DNA of 64,000 bases from Globodera rostochiensis. Its lineage: Eukaryota > Nematoda > Chromadorea > Rhabditida > Heteroderidae. This document shows, in pieces, positions 10,501 through 20,759 of the stretch (position 1 is its first letter; each line of letters opens with the position of its first letter). The notes under the pieces were generated by a model. That model was given only the letters and a program-made list of their open reading frames with translations. It did no database searches and was not told the origin of the DNA. Position numbers and translations under genes: made by a program. The stretch covers positions 1,969,214-2,033,213 of the forward strand of contig JAEVLN010000003.1 in assembly GCA_018350325.1 (NCBI GenBank), written 5' to 3'.

Positions 10501-13356
10501 AACAAAAAATGTTTGTAAAGGCCGGGAGATCGAACGGTGTGGCGAGCTGATTGCCAACGAGCCGAATGGGACGAGAGTGTGGCTTCAAATGCCTCGAGGT
10601 ACGGAGGACTCTTTAGAGAGAAGCGAATGACGGAAAACTTGCTGGCTTAAGGCAATTTGGAAGTCATTCACCCACGACCAATTCTTCTTGAACGGCTCAA
10701 ACGTTGGTTGGATGCCAAAGAATGGTCAAAAGCGTTTGTTGAAATGCGTCGTCATCGAATTGACCTGAATTTGCTGTACGATCACAACCCAAAGGTCTCT
10801 CTCGTTCGATTGGATTTGTCTATTCAAACGAGCGGATTTAGGCGTTCAACGACAACATCGAGCAGTTCGTCTTTCAAATCAACGATGTTGACTCACTGAA
10901 TGTTTTTTTGGCCTCCCTCCAATCCGGTGACACGACCCGGGAGCCAATGTTTTCCCAGTTTTATCCGGAACGCCAAACGAATCAACAACAAAAGCTCAAA
11001 CGGGCGGAGGGCGTCAAAGTGAACGCAATTTGTGAAAGGTTGCGCAGCCATTTGATGGGCATAAAGGACGAGGACGGCGACCGTTTCACGCGACTTTATC
11101 CCGTCGTTCTTTCCTCTTACGTTGCCGAGACGCCGAGTCGAGTTTCTGCGGCTTTGGCCAACATGTGGACGCAAATAGCAAAAAGTGATAAAAAATAATA
11201 ATAATGAAAAAATGAATAAAACATTTTTGATTTTGTTTATTCAGTGAAGAAAAACGAAGACGAACATTCCGACTTGACCCGTCGTTGGATTAAGCATTTG
11301 ACCTATTTGGTTGGTTATTTCCCTCCCTAATTTAGCCATTTGCCCCGATGTTTACAGGTCAATGAAAGCGTCCTTTTCAAGCAGGCCCTGAAGACATATG
11401 ACGTGGAAATTGCTTTTCTGGTTGCGCATTCTTCAAACCTTGTTGTTTTTAAACATTTGAAGCCTAGTTTTTATTTTTGACAAAAAAGTTCAGGATCCGA
11501 AGGAATATCTGCCGGTTTTAAACGATCTCAAAAAGAAAACGCCCCCGGCATACCAGAAGTGCCATTTGTTTTTTATACATATTTTGTGTTGAATAAATAA
11601 TTGTTACTTTCACAGATATCACATCGATTTGTTTATGGGCGATTGGGACTCGGCATTAGAGCATATTGCAATGTTGGCACAGCTTCCGCATGACGACGAT
11701 GTTGAGAATGGTGCTGAAGAAGGGGCGTGTGCAGCCTCGACATATTTGGACGAATGCCTCAAACTCGTCAGTCTGTCGTAATGTTTTTGGAAGAATAAAC
11801 TCTGTTTTTTGTTTAGGTTCAACACCACAAACTTTACCCCGCCGCCATGAAATTATTCTGTGGAAGGCCCCACTACGAAGTTTTTTAGTTTTGCTTTTAA
11901 AATATATTAAAAAGCAAAAAATGTTAAGGAAATTTGTGGAATTACGGCCAAGGAAATGGAAAGGAACGGCCGACTCAGAGAGGCCGCCATTTTGCACGAA
12001 AAAGCGGGGGATTTGGCTGCTTCGATGAATTGTCATTTGAAATTGCAAAATTTCTCGGAATTTTGTCGTTTGGCCAAACATTCGAAACAAACGGAGGAAA
12101 AAACGCATTGCGAATTGCGAAAAATGGGCATGCAAATGCTTTTTAAAGATGACCATCTCGCGGCTGCCGAATTGTTTATTTACCTCGGAAAAGAGGTGAA
12201 TTTTTTGAAAAACAAAACTTTTGTTTTCACCACTTTTTTAAGAATAATTTTGAGAAGATTTTGGAATGCTATGAGAAGGCGAATGCTTGGGACAAATTGA
12301 GTGCTTTTGTGAACGAAAATCGGCCTTCCATTCAAGGTCTCGGCAGGCAGTTTCGCTGATTTGTAGTTGATGCACGAGAGTCTCGGTCTCGAGTATCGAT
12401 TGACTCGAGAAAAGTCTCGGTTTGGATCTCGGCATCAAGTCTCGGGGTCGAAGCATCGGTATCGAGTCTCGGGGTCAATGTATCGAGTCTCGAGTATCGG
12501 GAAATTTTGGATCTCGTGCATCACTTCTGATTTGGCATTTCTTTATAATATATTTAGGCGTTGTTAACCGGGCCCAAGTGATCCTTTCAACGCGCTGTGC
12601 TCAGATAATCGAACAAATTGACAGTTGGAGGGATTCGCTCACCAAACACACAAAACGATTGGAAGTGCTAAGAGAGGAAAAAAAGGGTAAACTTGTCACG
12701 ATGGCATTGACGAAGCAATCGGACGACGGCGACCAATTGGACGCCTTCAGCGAGTCGTCCGTCTCCTCCTCCAACACTTCACTTTCACGCTACTCCAAGG
12801 CGTTCGACCCGAAGTACCAGTCGTGGAAGAAGACAAGGAAAATGGAGAGGAAAAAGCAGACCATCAAAGACGGCAGTCGGTGGGAGGACGGAGCCCTTCT
12901 GGTCGCTTTGAAGGATATCCACCACCGAATTGATGTCCAGCAAGGTTTGTTTTGATGGACAATGATTGGTTGTGTGACTGATGACTGCTTTTTTGTTCTG
13001 TTCTCAGATGAGTTGGTTGAACTGCTCCCCGTTCTGCTGTCGATGGACCTTTTTGAGAGGGCATGTCGTCTGCAAAATGAAATGCTCACTTTCCTCGAGT
13101 TTGTGGCGAACAACCACGAAATAGTTTGGTCTTCCACTTTGGAGGCCCACCATTTGCCGGGTCCGCTCACGGAATTGGTAATGAAAAGATAATGAAACGG
13201 CTGTCTGTACATTAATTGCATGTTTATATTCAGTATTGCGATTTTGCCGAAACTGCTCTTGTCGAAATGCCCAAAAAAATCCAGCTGACCAACGAACTTT
13301 TTCCTCCAAAATTGCGATCGACGGGCGCCGAATGGAAATTGGAGATTATCGAATAA
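7543..13356 (+). CDS. ELP1: Elongator complex protein 1 (IKAP/ELP1)
   Basis: Largest Elongator subunit, the scaffold for wobble-uridine modification of tRNAs. The ATG at 7543 opens a short exon (MKNLKVSHDN) in the position of the family start. N-terminal beta-propeller segments typical of ELP1 follow in order: SWSPD (about 8330), GWGSAETQFQGS (8515), SWRGDAQFFAV (8637), LAWNLDSTVLMIYYED (9205), QFWTVSNYSWAEKLCLS (9325), WDPEDANKFHYLA (9400) and PIPPPMCHYEL (9605). The C-terminal half is an alpha-solenoid, with GRLREAAILHEKAGD at about 11960, a basic KKTRKMERKKQ stretch near 12830 (the family's tRNA-contacting region is basic) and the end EWKLEIIE. It has roughly 20 introns, many of 40-70 nt; one holds a poly-G run, another the GTCTCG-rich repeat at 12370-12520. 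AATAAA at 13416. First gene of a tight same-strand cluster. Confidence 0.93.
12370..12520 (+). repeat. GTCTCG-rich degenerate repeat inside an ELP1 intron
   Basis: Irregularly spaced copies of GAGTCTCGG, ATCGAGTCTCG and related strings fill this intron, which is spliced out between the exons ending about 12335 and starting about 12558. A similar composition recurs in an EVA-1-like intron at about 30560-30690. Confidence 0.6.
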
Positions 13357-13500
13357 CTTTTTGTTGACTTTTGATTCGTTTGTTTTCAATTTTTGTTGAT
13401 TTCTTTTTAAAAAAAAATAAAAGTAAATATTTACATAAATTCAGACGTTTATTAAAGACATAAAGTTCTTTCTTTATTTCTGCATTGGCTGTTTCTGTTC

Positions 13501-13528
13501 GTCTTTTCAGTTTTGCGTAAAGTTTCAG
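13501..13528 (+). promoter_or_regulatory. Candidate trans-splice acceptors of KRTCAP2
   Basis: TTTTCAG ends at 13510 and TTTCAG at 13528, between the ELP1 polyadenylation signal (13416) and the KRTCAP2 ATG (13530). This arrangement is typical of a downstream cistron in a nematode operon. Confidence 0.45.
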
Positions 13529-13529
13529 C

Positions 13530-13995
13530 ATGGCGGGCTCCAACGGCTTCAGTGCCCTCCTCTCACTTCTGGTCGTCCTCAGCTGCATCATCGTTGGCCA
13601 GTCGTTCAAGGCGCTGTTGGCCGAGTCACGTCAGGGCAATTTGGCTGCAGGGGGTTGGTCCTCAACTGCTCCAAGTTGTCGTCGTCGTTCTGATCGCTTT
13701 GCGCTTCCTTTCAGGGTTGGGCTCGGTCGTGTTCGCCTTCACGCTCACCGCCATCTCCAACCTGAAGATGGCCAATGCCGGGCCTTCTGCAAAGTGCGGA
13801 CTGTTCGAATGCGGCGTCGCTTTGTTCTTTGGCGTCCTCTCCTCCGCCTCTATCCATCGCATTTCCATCACTATTTGTGTGCTGTTTTCCGCTGTTCTGC
13901 TCTTCTTCCTCACGGGCATTTCCCACAAACGCTACGACCCTTCGGGCGATTTGTCGACGACAACGGCTGGTGGAGGGGGCAAAAAGAGGAAGTGA
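13530..13995 (+). CDS. KRTCAP2: Keratinocyte-associated protein 2 (oligosaccharyltransferase subunit)
   Basis: Small multi-pass ER membrane protein, a subunit of the oligosaccharyltransferase that N-glycosylates nascent proteins. Two exons, 13530-13653 and 13715-13995, give 134 residues, close to the 136 of the human protein. Visible landmarks are the first membrane segment ALLSLLVVLSCIIVGQSF, then GLGSVVFAFTLTAISNL (family GSGLFVFSLTAFNNL), a central helix ending in IHRISITICVLFS, the HKRYDP segment and a lysine-rich end GGGGKKRK, a likely ER-retrieval-type tail. It starts 173 bp after the ELP1 stop and ends 172 bp before TM2D3 on the same strand, so co-transcription is likely. Confidence 0.9.
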
Positions 13996-14149
13996 TCGAA
14001 GATTAATAATTTGTTGCGATTGTAATTTTAATTTATTTTTCATTTTAAAATAATCTTGTTAATATTTTCGTGTCTCCTCCAATCAGTGACGGCGTTTCTT
14101 TGCATATTTTTGCTAATTGATCCTTTCGAGCACTCATCAGAATGGGCCG

Positions 14150-14156
14150 ATTTCAG
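14150..14156 (+). promoter_or_regulatory. Candidate trans-splice acceptor of TM2D3
   Basis: GATTTCAG immediately precedes the TM2D3 start region and has no donor in the 172-bp gap after KRTCAP2 that would make a normal intron necessary. Confidence 0.4.
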
Positions 14157-14167
14157 TCATTTAGCCT

Positions 14168-15121
14168 ATGTTGAACCTTTTTCTTGCCATTTTGCTACAG
14201 TTTTTCACTGTTTCCAATTGTAAAAGCGACGGATTTTCGTCGATTGGCGACAACAATTTGTTTGATTTGGCGAAGGATTCTACGACAATTGAACAAAAGA
14301 GGAATGGAGAGGAGTAAGTGAAGAATAAATAGCCGACAAAGCAAAAAGACGATTTTTGAAAATTGGGCCGATTGGATGAATGGGCTTTTTGAAATGCCGC
14401 GGCATGAGCGCATTTAACTCTCCGATCTTTAAGAGAAAATCGCCACTTTTTAGCTGCTCGTCCGACGCATTTTGTGCCCGGAGTCCGCTCTCTCCGCCGT
14501 GTCTGAAATGCGACTTTCCCGTTGACTGTTCACTGGGCGAGCCAATCTCCGTCAACTGCACGTTGGCCAATTGTGGCCACAGTCGTCGGACAGTCCAACT
14601 ACAGACAAAGTGCCGATTCTGTTGGCAACTTGAACAGAGCGAAATTGTGTGCGAAGAGATGAAGAATTGTTCCACCAACGAATTGTCATTGCACCGAACG
14701 ACTTGCAGAGCGAAGTCGAATGTGATTTGTGCAGGCCGAAGGACTTTTTTCAGAAATGTCCGGTCGGTAGTCTCCCAAATTCAGTCACTTCCATAAGTTT
14801 AAGATGTCATTGGACGAGTGGGCACAGTTGGAGTAAGGCGTTGTTCCTTTCCGTTACCCTCGGGGGCTTCGGGGTTGACAGGTCAAAAATTGGCATTGAT
14901 TGGAAAATTCTCTTGCAAAAAAACTCAAATTCTTCAGGTTTTATTTGGGCCATTGGAAAAGTGCCATCGGAAAATTGTGAGTTTTGTCGATAAGTGACTT
15001 TGGTTTAATTATGCCTCGAAAAAGGTTCTCTTTTGGCGGTCTCGGCGTGTGGACTCTCCTCGACATTGTGCTCATTGCCATCGGCTACATTCAGCCCGCC
15101 GATGAGTCTTTGTACATTTAA
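14168..15121 (+). CDS. TM2D3: TM2 domain-containing protein 3 (almondex)
   Basis: Five exons (14168-14313, 14454-14762, 14804-14881, 14938-14976, 15025-15121) encode 222 residues. A signal peptide (MLNLFLAILLQFFTVSNC) leads to a cysteine-rich ectodomain with CLKCDFPVDCSLGEP, CRFCWQLE and ICAGRRTFFRNVRC. The TM2 domain follows: WSKALFLSVTLGGFGVDRFY, then LGHWKSAIGKLF, then the second helix GVWTLLDIVLIAIGYIQPAD, ending SLYI. Its DRF motif between the helices is present. Almondex acts on Notch signalling upstream of or at gamma-secretase cleavage; that role is transferred from flies. A possible trans-splice acceptor TTTCAG ends at 14156, 12 bases before the ATG. Third gene of the ELP1-KRTCAP2-TM2D3 cluster. 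Confidence 0.93.
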
Positions 15122-16459
15122 ATGATAAAAGAACACAATTTTATTTTTATTTTGCTTCTTTTATTGTTTGTTTATTCCTCCGGGACATTCATTTTCTTTA
15201 TTTCTAAAATAAAAAACAAAAAAAAAATTGAGTCAGTAGTCGGCTTGGCTGAATGGGATCGTCCGTTTATTTATCCAATAAAAACGCATCGGGCGCGACC
15301 GTGCCGTGGCATTGATTTGGATTGGCCCGGCACAGACGAAAAAGTCGACGTTCACCCCCCCCCCCCCCATTTGAGCCGCCTTTTTCATACCCTTTGCTTC
15401 TTTTACCTCTTCGGCCCCTTAATTGTTGTTTTTTCCTCCTCCATTTGCGGTAATTGTTGCTGCTGCTGCTCCTAAACAGTCGCATTTCACCACCATTCAT
15501 CGCCCCGGGGCAATATATTTTGCATTTTTATTTGCCGTTTCCAACCCTCACAATTGGCACAATGAATGGCCCCATGAACCCATTAAAACAACATAATTAG
15601 CCTTGCCTCGCACAAAATGCGGGGAAAGGTGCCAAATTGGGCATTCGGTTGAGCTTTCATTAAACATTTCATCACTCTTTCCAATCGAATTGTGTAAAAT
15701 GCCGACGTAATTCAATTTGCCCTCTCCTCTTTCCTTTTCCCATCACCGTCATTAACTTTTGTCCCCACTCATCCGTAAAACCCGTCAGTCAGTCAGTCCC
15801 AATCCATTTCATTCCCCCCCCCCGGGGGCATATTCTTCAACAACGCCAGAAGGCATCTTTCTGTTGCTTCTTCTTGCAAAGAACGGGCGCAAAAAGCGAT
15901 GGCAGTTTCCCACCTCATTTTATGGCCACGGAAGGGGCGGAGGGGGGCGGGCATTTCCGGTTTATGGAGAAGATAAGGGACGAATTGCAATTCTCGGGCA
16001 GGCGCATTTTATCTGATAAGAGATGCTCTAATTAGGGGTGTGCTCCCGAACCCCGAAAAGTTTGGCCATTTTAAGGAAAATTTCGAACTCCGACCCCAAA
16101 CAAAAACCAAACTTCGCCAAACTCCGAGTCGGGGGCTCTCAACTCTAGTCCAGCAGATCTGCTGGTCTGTCTTTCTTCCCGCTAATCCCTCGGGGGCTCC
16201 GATCCAATGTCCGTCCTCCCCCCAGCCCCCAATCTTTCCTCCTCTCCGGCTCCCCCACTCAATTTCGCTGTAGGAATGCATTGACTCCGCCCCCCCCATT
16301 CCCTCCAAATTGCCTTCGGCGAGTGTCGGGAGACGGCGGCGACCCCCTCCCTCTCCCCCCCCCCCCCCTCCCCCCCTCCCCCCTCCCCCCTCTTTCTGTT
16401 GCCCTAAGAAAGTGCGGCAGCAGCGACCAATCGGTGCCCCTTTCTTCCATTGGCATCGA
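15122..16459. other. Spacer between TM2D3 and the Ig-domain gene
   Basis: Contains the TM2D3 3' UTR (AT-rich with A runs to about 15230) and then C-rich sequence with C runs at about 15355 and 15815 and mixed CT runs at 16345-16390. The promoter of the RIG-5-like gene must be here. No exon or RNA gene was recognised. Confidence 0.5.
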
Positions 16460-19400
16460 ATGAACTTCCACAAACAGTCGCCGTTCATTTCGCACAATCG
16501 CAACCCGTCGACGGCATTTTTCCAATTCCCTCACGCCTTTTGCCGACCGACCATTTTGCCGTTGCCGTTGCTCCTGTTGCTGTGGCTTCTGCTGACCGAT
16601 CGGTCGTCAGGTTAATCTGCTGAAAGGCTTTATAAATGTTAAAGTTGAAACGGTTCCAATTTACATGAAATCTTCCGACTTTATAATTTTGTGGAAAATT
16701 ATTCCAATTTACGGGATAAGTCAATTCGATTCTTCGACAAATCCCCCGAATTTCCTTTCTCCCCCAAAATGCCTTTGATTTGTTTTCTTTACGCTTTCGG
16801 CGCGAAATAATTGCACTTCTGTACAAATTCTTTGCGCCGGCGGCTGTCCCCAAGCGACGGCAGCTTTGATTTGCTTCCGATTTGTGCTCATTTCGTCCAA
16901 CTGACCTTTCCCCGCTTTAATTTCCCCCCCCCCCCCTCGGCGCTGTCCGATGGTGGGAAAATGACAATTATTGTTGGATGTGATGGGACGGGGCAAAATT
17001 AATTACATATTTGTTTGGTTTGGTTTATTATTTTTGTTGTGAGTAGCTAATACATAAACCCTGGAAGATCCTGGGAAAACCGGGCAGAATCATCGCATTA
17101 AAATTCAGCTAAATTTGAATGGATTTTCTTATATGGACTGTGATTCGAAACAACGGCTTTGCCAATCAATTCTGATCAGTGCTGATTGATGGTTCATCCC
17201 CTAAAAGATTCCCCCCCCCCGGCGATCAACGGCCTTCCCCTTCCCGTCCGTCTTCATTTTATTGTTAGCCTTTTGGCCTTCTGTCGAATCCTTTTGCCGA
17301 TTGTGTGTATTGGCATTGCCATTAGCTTCGTCTTCGTCGTCTCTCTCTCTGTCAGTGACTATAATTTGCATTCCCACGGGGCCCGACGGTTTGGAAGCAT
17401 TGCGGGAGTAAGTGGATGATGGAAATGGAGAACGACTGGAAGGGAGGGAAGTTGAAAGGACGAAAAAGGGGAGGGGACAGGGGGGAGAGGAGGGGGGGGG
17501 GGGAGAAACGGGGGGGGGATCAAACTAGAAGCAGAAGGCTTCGTTAATTTGTAACATTTTGTACATCGAAATTATGTGAACCGATTTGCCCGCTCCTTTA
17601 AGCATGCCATCAATGAAATTGCGCATTTTTGGAGGATGTGGCATGTTGAGGGGAGAGGGGGGGGGGGGGAGGGGGGGGGGGAGGGGGGGGGGGAGGGGGG
17701 GGAGGGAGGGGGAGGGAGGGGGGAGGGAGGGGGGGTCTCCTTCCACCCAAAAGTGTCCAGAGAAAATGTGTCCAATGTTCACCGTCAACGAGCAAAGTGA
17801 ATGTGAGAGGGACCAATTGACTAAACTCAACTCTTCGTCACCGACTCATCCCCTCAAGGGCTCTTCTCGGGGGGGGGGGCAGCCGTTTTCCCCTCCTTTT
17901 ATGTCCCCAACTCCCCCAAATGTGTCGTCCACCCCTCCTCTTCACACTTTCCCCCAAACTCATCCAATTCCTCCCCCAATGGGTCAGTTCGTCGGTCAAA
18001 TTCCTTTCGTTTTGACTTTCCCCTCAATTCTCTGCCAACTTTTTAGTGGTAAAAGCACCATTTAATCCAAAATTTAATTAAAAATGCCTTTTATTTTTTA
18101 GTGTGCCTCCGTGCCAATCGCTCCCCCAAAATATTGGACGGTTCCATGCACAATGTGACTGCAATGCGCGATGATACCGTGGAATTTCGCTGTCGAGTTG
18201 AGAATGGAGCAAAAAGCAAAGTGAGTGGGGGGGGGGCGACTGATCAATCGGCGGATGGACAATAACTGATTGATCAGGTGGCATTCTTCCGCGACGAATT
18301 GCCTCCAAAACTGATCGCTTACGACGAATCGGTGTTCAGACGATCAGACAAATACGAACTGTTGGCCAGGGTCAATGGAGGCAGTGATTGGATATTGAGG
18401 ATACGTGAAGTGCAGGTTGGGCGAGGGGGGGGGGGATAATGAAGAGATCAGTCAAACTCAAACCAGGAGGACGATGCCGGGGTGTACATCTGTCAGCTGA
18501 ACACGAACCCGGTGCTAAGCCGGAAGGGTCTTTTGGAGCTTCGCATTCCACCGGCCATCTCGCGCAGTTCAACCCCCGCGGCGGTGGAAGTGCGCGAAGG
18601 GAACAATGTGACGCTGACATGTGTGGCAAGCGGAAATCCAAAGCCGACAATTGTGTGGCGGAGGTCGGACAAACAAATCATTCGTTACAATGGCGCTGAT
18701 GGATACGGAGGTGGGGGGGGGGATAATGAGAGGATTTAAAAGGGTTGGGATGAAGGAGTTTAATTTAAAATTGAGAGCCCGATAAGACCAAAATTATGTT
18801 TATGGCATTTTTGCCAAAACGGATGTTCTCGAAATTTTCTTTATTTATTTAGTTTTGATCGGTTAAGTTTCTGTCTCTAGAAGATTATGAACTGCTTGAG
18901 CTTTTAGGAAGGGATTAAAGTGACTGTCAATTGTGGGATTCTGTGGATTATTTGGTGATTTGGCAGATAGCGTGCACAAGGGGGCCGAGCTGACGTTAAG
19001 CCGGGTCAGTCGAAGGCATATGAGCGAGGTCAGTAGCAACAGAAGCCTAAATGAGTTCCTTTCCTCCCAATGCATTTGCTCTCTTTGCAGTACCTTTGTG
19101 TGGCATCCAACGGCATCCCCCCGGACGAGTCGTGGAGCATCAAACTGCACGTCCTCTGTCCGTTAACACCCCCCCCCCCCCAAATTCACCCCCTTCCGTC
19201 TCCAGTCGAACCGATCGTCATTCCCCAGTCGATGGTGGCCGAGGCGCCGCTGAACGCGCTGGTTGTGAGGATTGCCTGCACAGTGGAGGCATGGCCCAGG
19301 CCGAACATCGTGTGGATGTTCGGCGGCCAGACTCTCCACGACTCCAGCCGATATGCCACCGTTCGTCGGCATTGAGCCCCCCCCCCTCACCCCCCTCACT

Positions 19401-20618
19401 TTTGTAGGAACAGTCCATCTCCGATCGTTACAAATCTGTGCACGTTTTGGAGATTCGAAATGTGCAGAGAGACCAGTTTGGCGTGTACAAATGTTTGGCC
19501 AGCAACGATTACGGAAGTCATTTTGGAGAAATTCGATTGATCGGTGAGGCGGCAGACAATCAAAGGAAATCGAATCACTTTATAACACAGACATTGGCTT
19601 TTGTTTTGGACGCTTATAAATTGTTTTAATTATGCAATATTTTAAAATTTAAAAAAAGTATAATAAAAGAGAATAAAGTTCAAATTGATTCAGAAGTTCC
19701 TCCGCCGGATGGCCGTTCGCTTATTGTCTCTCTGAACGAAGGTCAGCTCATTTAAAACTAACTTTTACACACTTACAATGAATGATAATGTCCGTCCAGC
19801 AAAACAATTTTCCGAAAAAAGAAAATTGGAAAAATTAAAATTTGCACGATCGATCGCTCTCCCGCGCACTTTCATTAGCCTTTCCCCACTAATCAAAATC
19901 ACCATTCACCCCCCCCCCCGCCCTCACTTTTGCACCCGACCATTTGTTCTTTGCCCGCACAGGCTCAGGCGCTAATCCGGACGACGAAGCGGGGGATGCC
20001 GGCGGCGAAGGGGCGGAGGCGCTGGAGGGGTGGCATTGGCTGCCCCCGTCCTCCTCTCCCCCCTCCGTGTGGCTGCGCAACCAATTGGCCGACAAAGGTC
20101 CAAACCATCCCCACGCAAAAGCACTTTTCCATTTGCACTTTTGCCTTGGTTTTTTGTTCGCTTGAAGAGAATGATTCCGCTGATTGGTCGATGGACAGTT
20201 AAAACGCCTCGGGCGGGGGGGGGGCACCAGTCCCAAATGAAGGCAAATGGGACGCCTCGGTAGCTCAGTGGAAGAGCTGCCCACGGATTGGGTGAAGGTT
20301 GTGGGTTCGAGTCCCACCCGGGGTTACATCATTTTGGCTTACTTTTTTAATATGGACGGATATTCCGGCAGAAAACTTTTATTTTCCCCTTTAGAACTTA
20401 GACGGAGCGTTTCGAGGGAAGTGCCCACACATTTTCCCGACCTTTTGGAGCCGTTCAACGGTAGTCGGAGACAAACCCCGCCACCAAAACTCCCCTCAAT
20501 TTCCCACAATTCCATTTTAGGTGACATCCCGTCGCTGCCGCCTCCGAATGCTCCGTGGACTTTGTTCACTTCGGCCCTTTCCCTCCTCTCCCTTTTGACG
20601 CTTTTGCCCTTTTCATAA
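16460..20618 (+). CDS. Three-Ig GPI-anchored cell-surface protein (RIG-5/DIP, lachesin-like)
   Basis: Eleven exons join in frame: 16460-16610, 18102-18220, 18278-18415, 18467-18710, 18967-19028, 19091-19157, 19206-19360, 19408-19543, 19694-19741, 19963-20097 and 20521-20618, giving 450 residues. A hydrophobic signal (ILPLPLLLLLWLLL) is followed by Ig1 (VEFRCRVEN ... DDAGVYICQLN), Ig2 (NVTLTCVASGNPKPTIVWRR ... SEYLCVASN) and Ig3 (VRIACTVEAWPRPNIVWMF ... DQFGVYKCLASNDYG). The protein ends in a short hydrophobic tail (LFTSALSLLSLLTLLPF) with no cytoplasmic part, as in GPI-anchored lachesin/DIP proteins. In C. elegans RIG-5 is the DIP-type partner of ZIG-8 in neuronal recognition; I infer the same role. 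Several short introns are largely poly-G or poly-C. AATAAA at 20660. Intron 10 holds a tRNA-like sequence. Confidence 0.87.
20254..20325 (+). tRNA. tRNA-like sequence, probably decayed or tRNA-derived
   Basis: A cloverleaf can be drawn: acceptor GCCTCGG with CCGGGGT, D-arm GCTC/GAGC (TAGCTCAGTGG is a good A box), and a perfect T-arm GTGGG-TTCGAGT-CCCAC (B box). The anticodon stem TGCCC/GGGTG closes a seven-base loop ACGGATT, which would read GGA (Ser). But base 26 is missing, U33 is replaced by C, position 37 is a pyrimidine, and the long variable arm of tRNA-Ser is absent. It lies in sense orientation inside intron 10 of the RIG-5-like gene. A pseudogene or the head of a tRNA-derived SINE is more likely than a working tRNA. 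Confidence 0.5.
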
Positions 20619-20659
20619 AGTTGTGCATGTTTTGTATACGCCGTGTGTTTTTATGGTGA

Positions 20660-20665
20660 AATAAA
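20660..20665 (+). terminator. Polyadenylation signal of the RIG-5-like gene
   Basis: AATAAA 42 bases after the stop codon and about 95 bases before the start of the next gene; TTTTGCTTTAG directly after it could be the acceptor for the downstream transcript. Confidence 0.6.
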
Positions 20666-20759
20666 CTTTTGCTTTAGCCCCCCCCCCCGCCTCTTCTATT
20701 GCTATAAACATTCCCCCCCCCCCACACTAATCATCCCCCCCCGGGAATTTATTGTGACG

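Noticed and set aside
16020..16160. Possible exon or repeat with CGAAC/CCGAAC strings upstream of the RIG-5-like gene
   Set aside because: No frame with conserved residues and no second copy noticed in the window.
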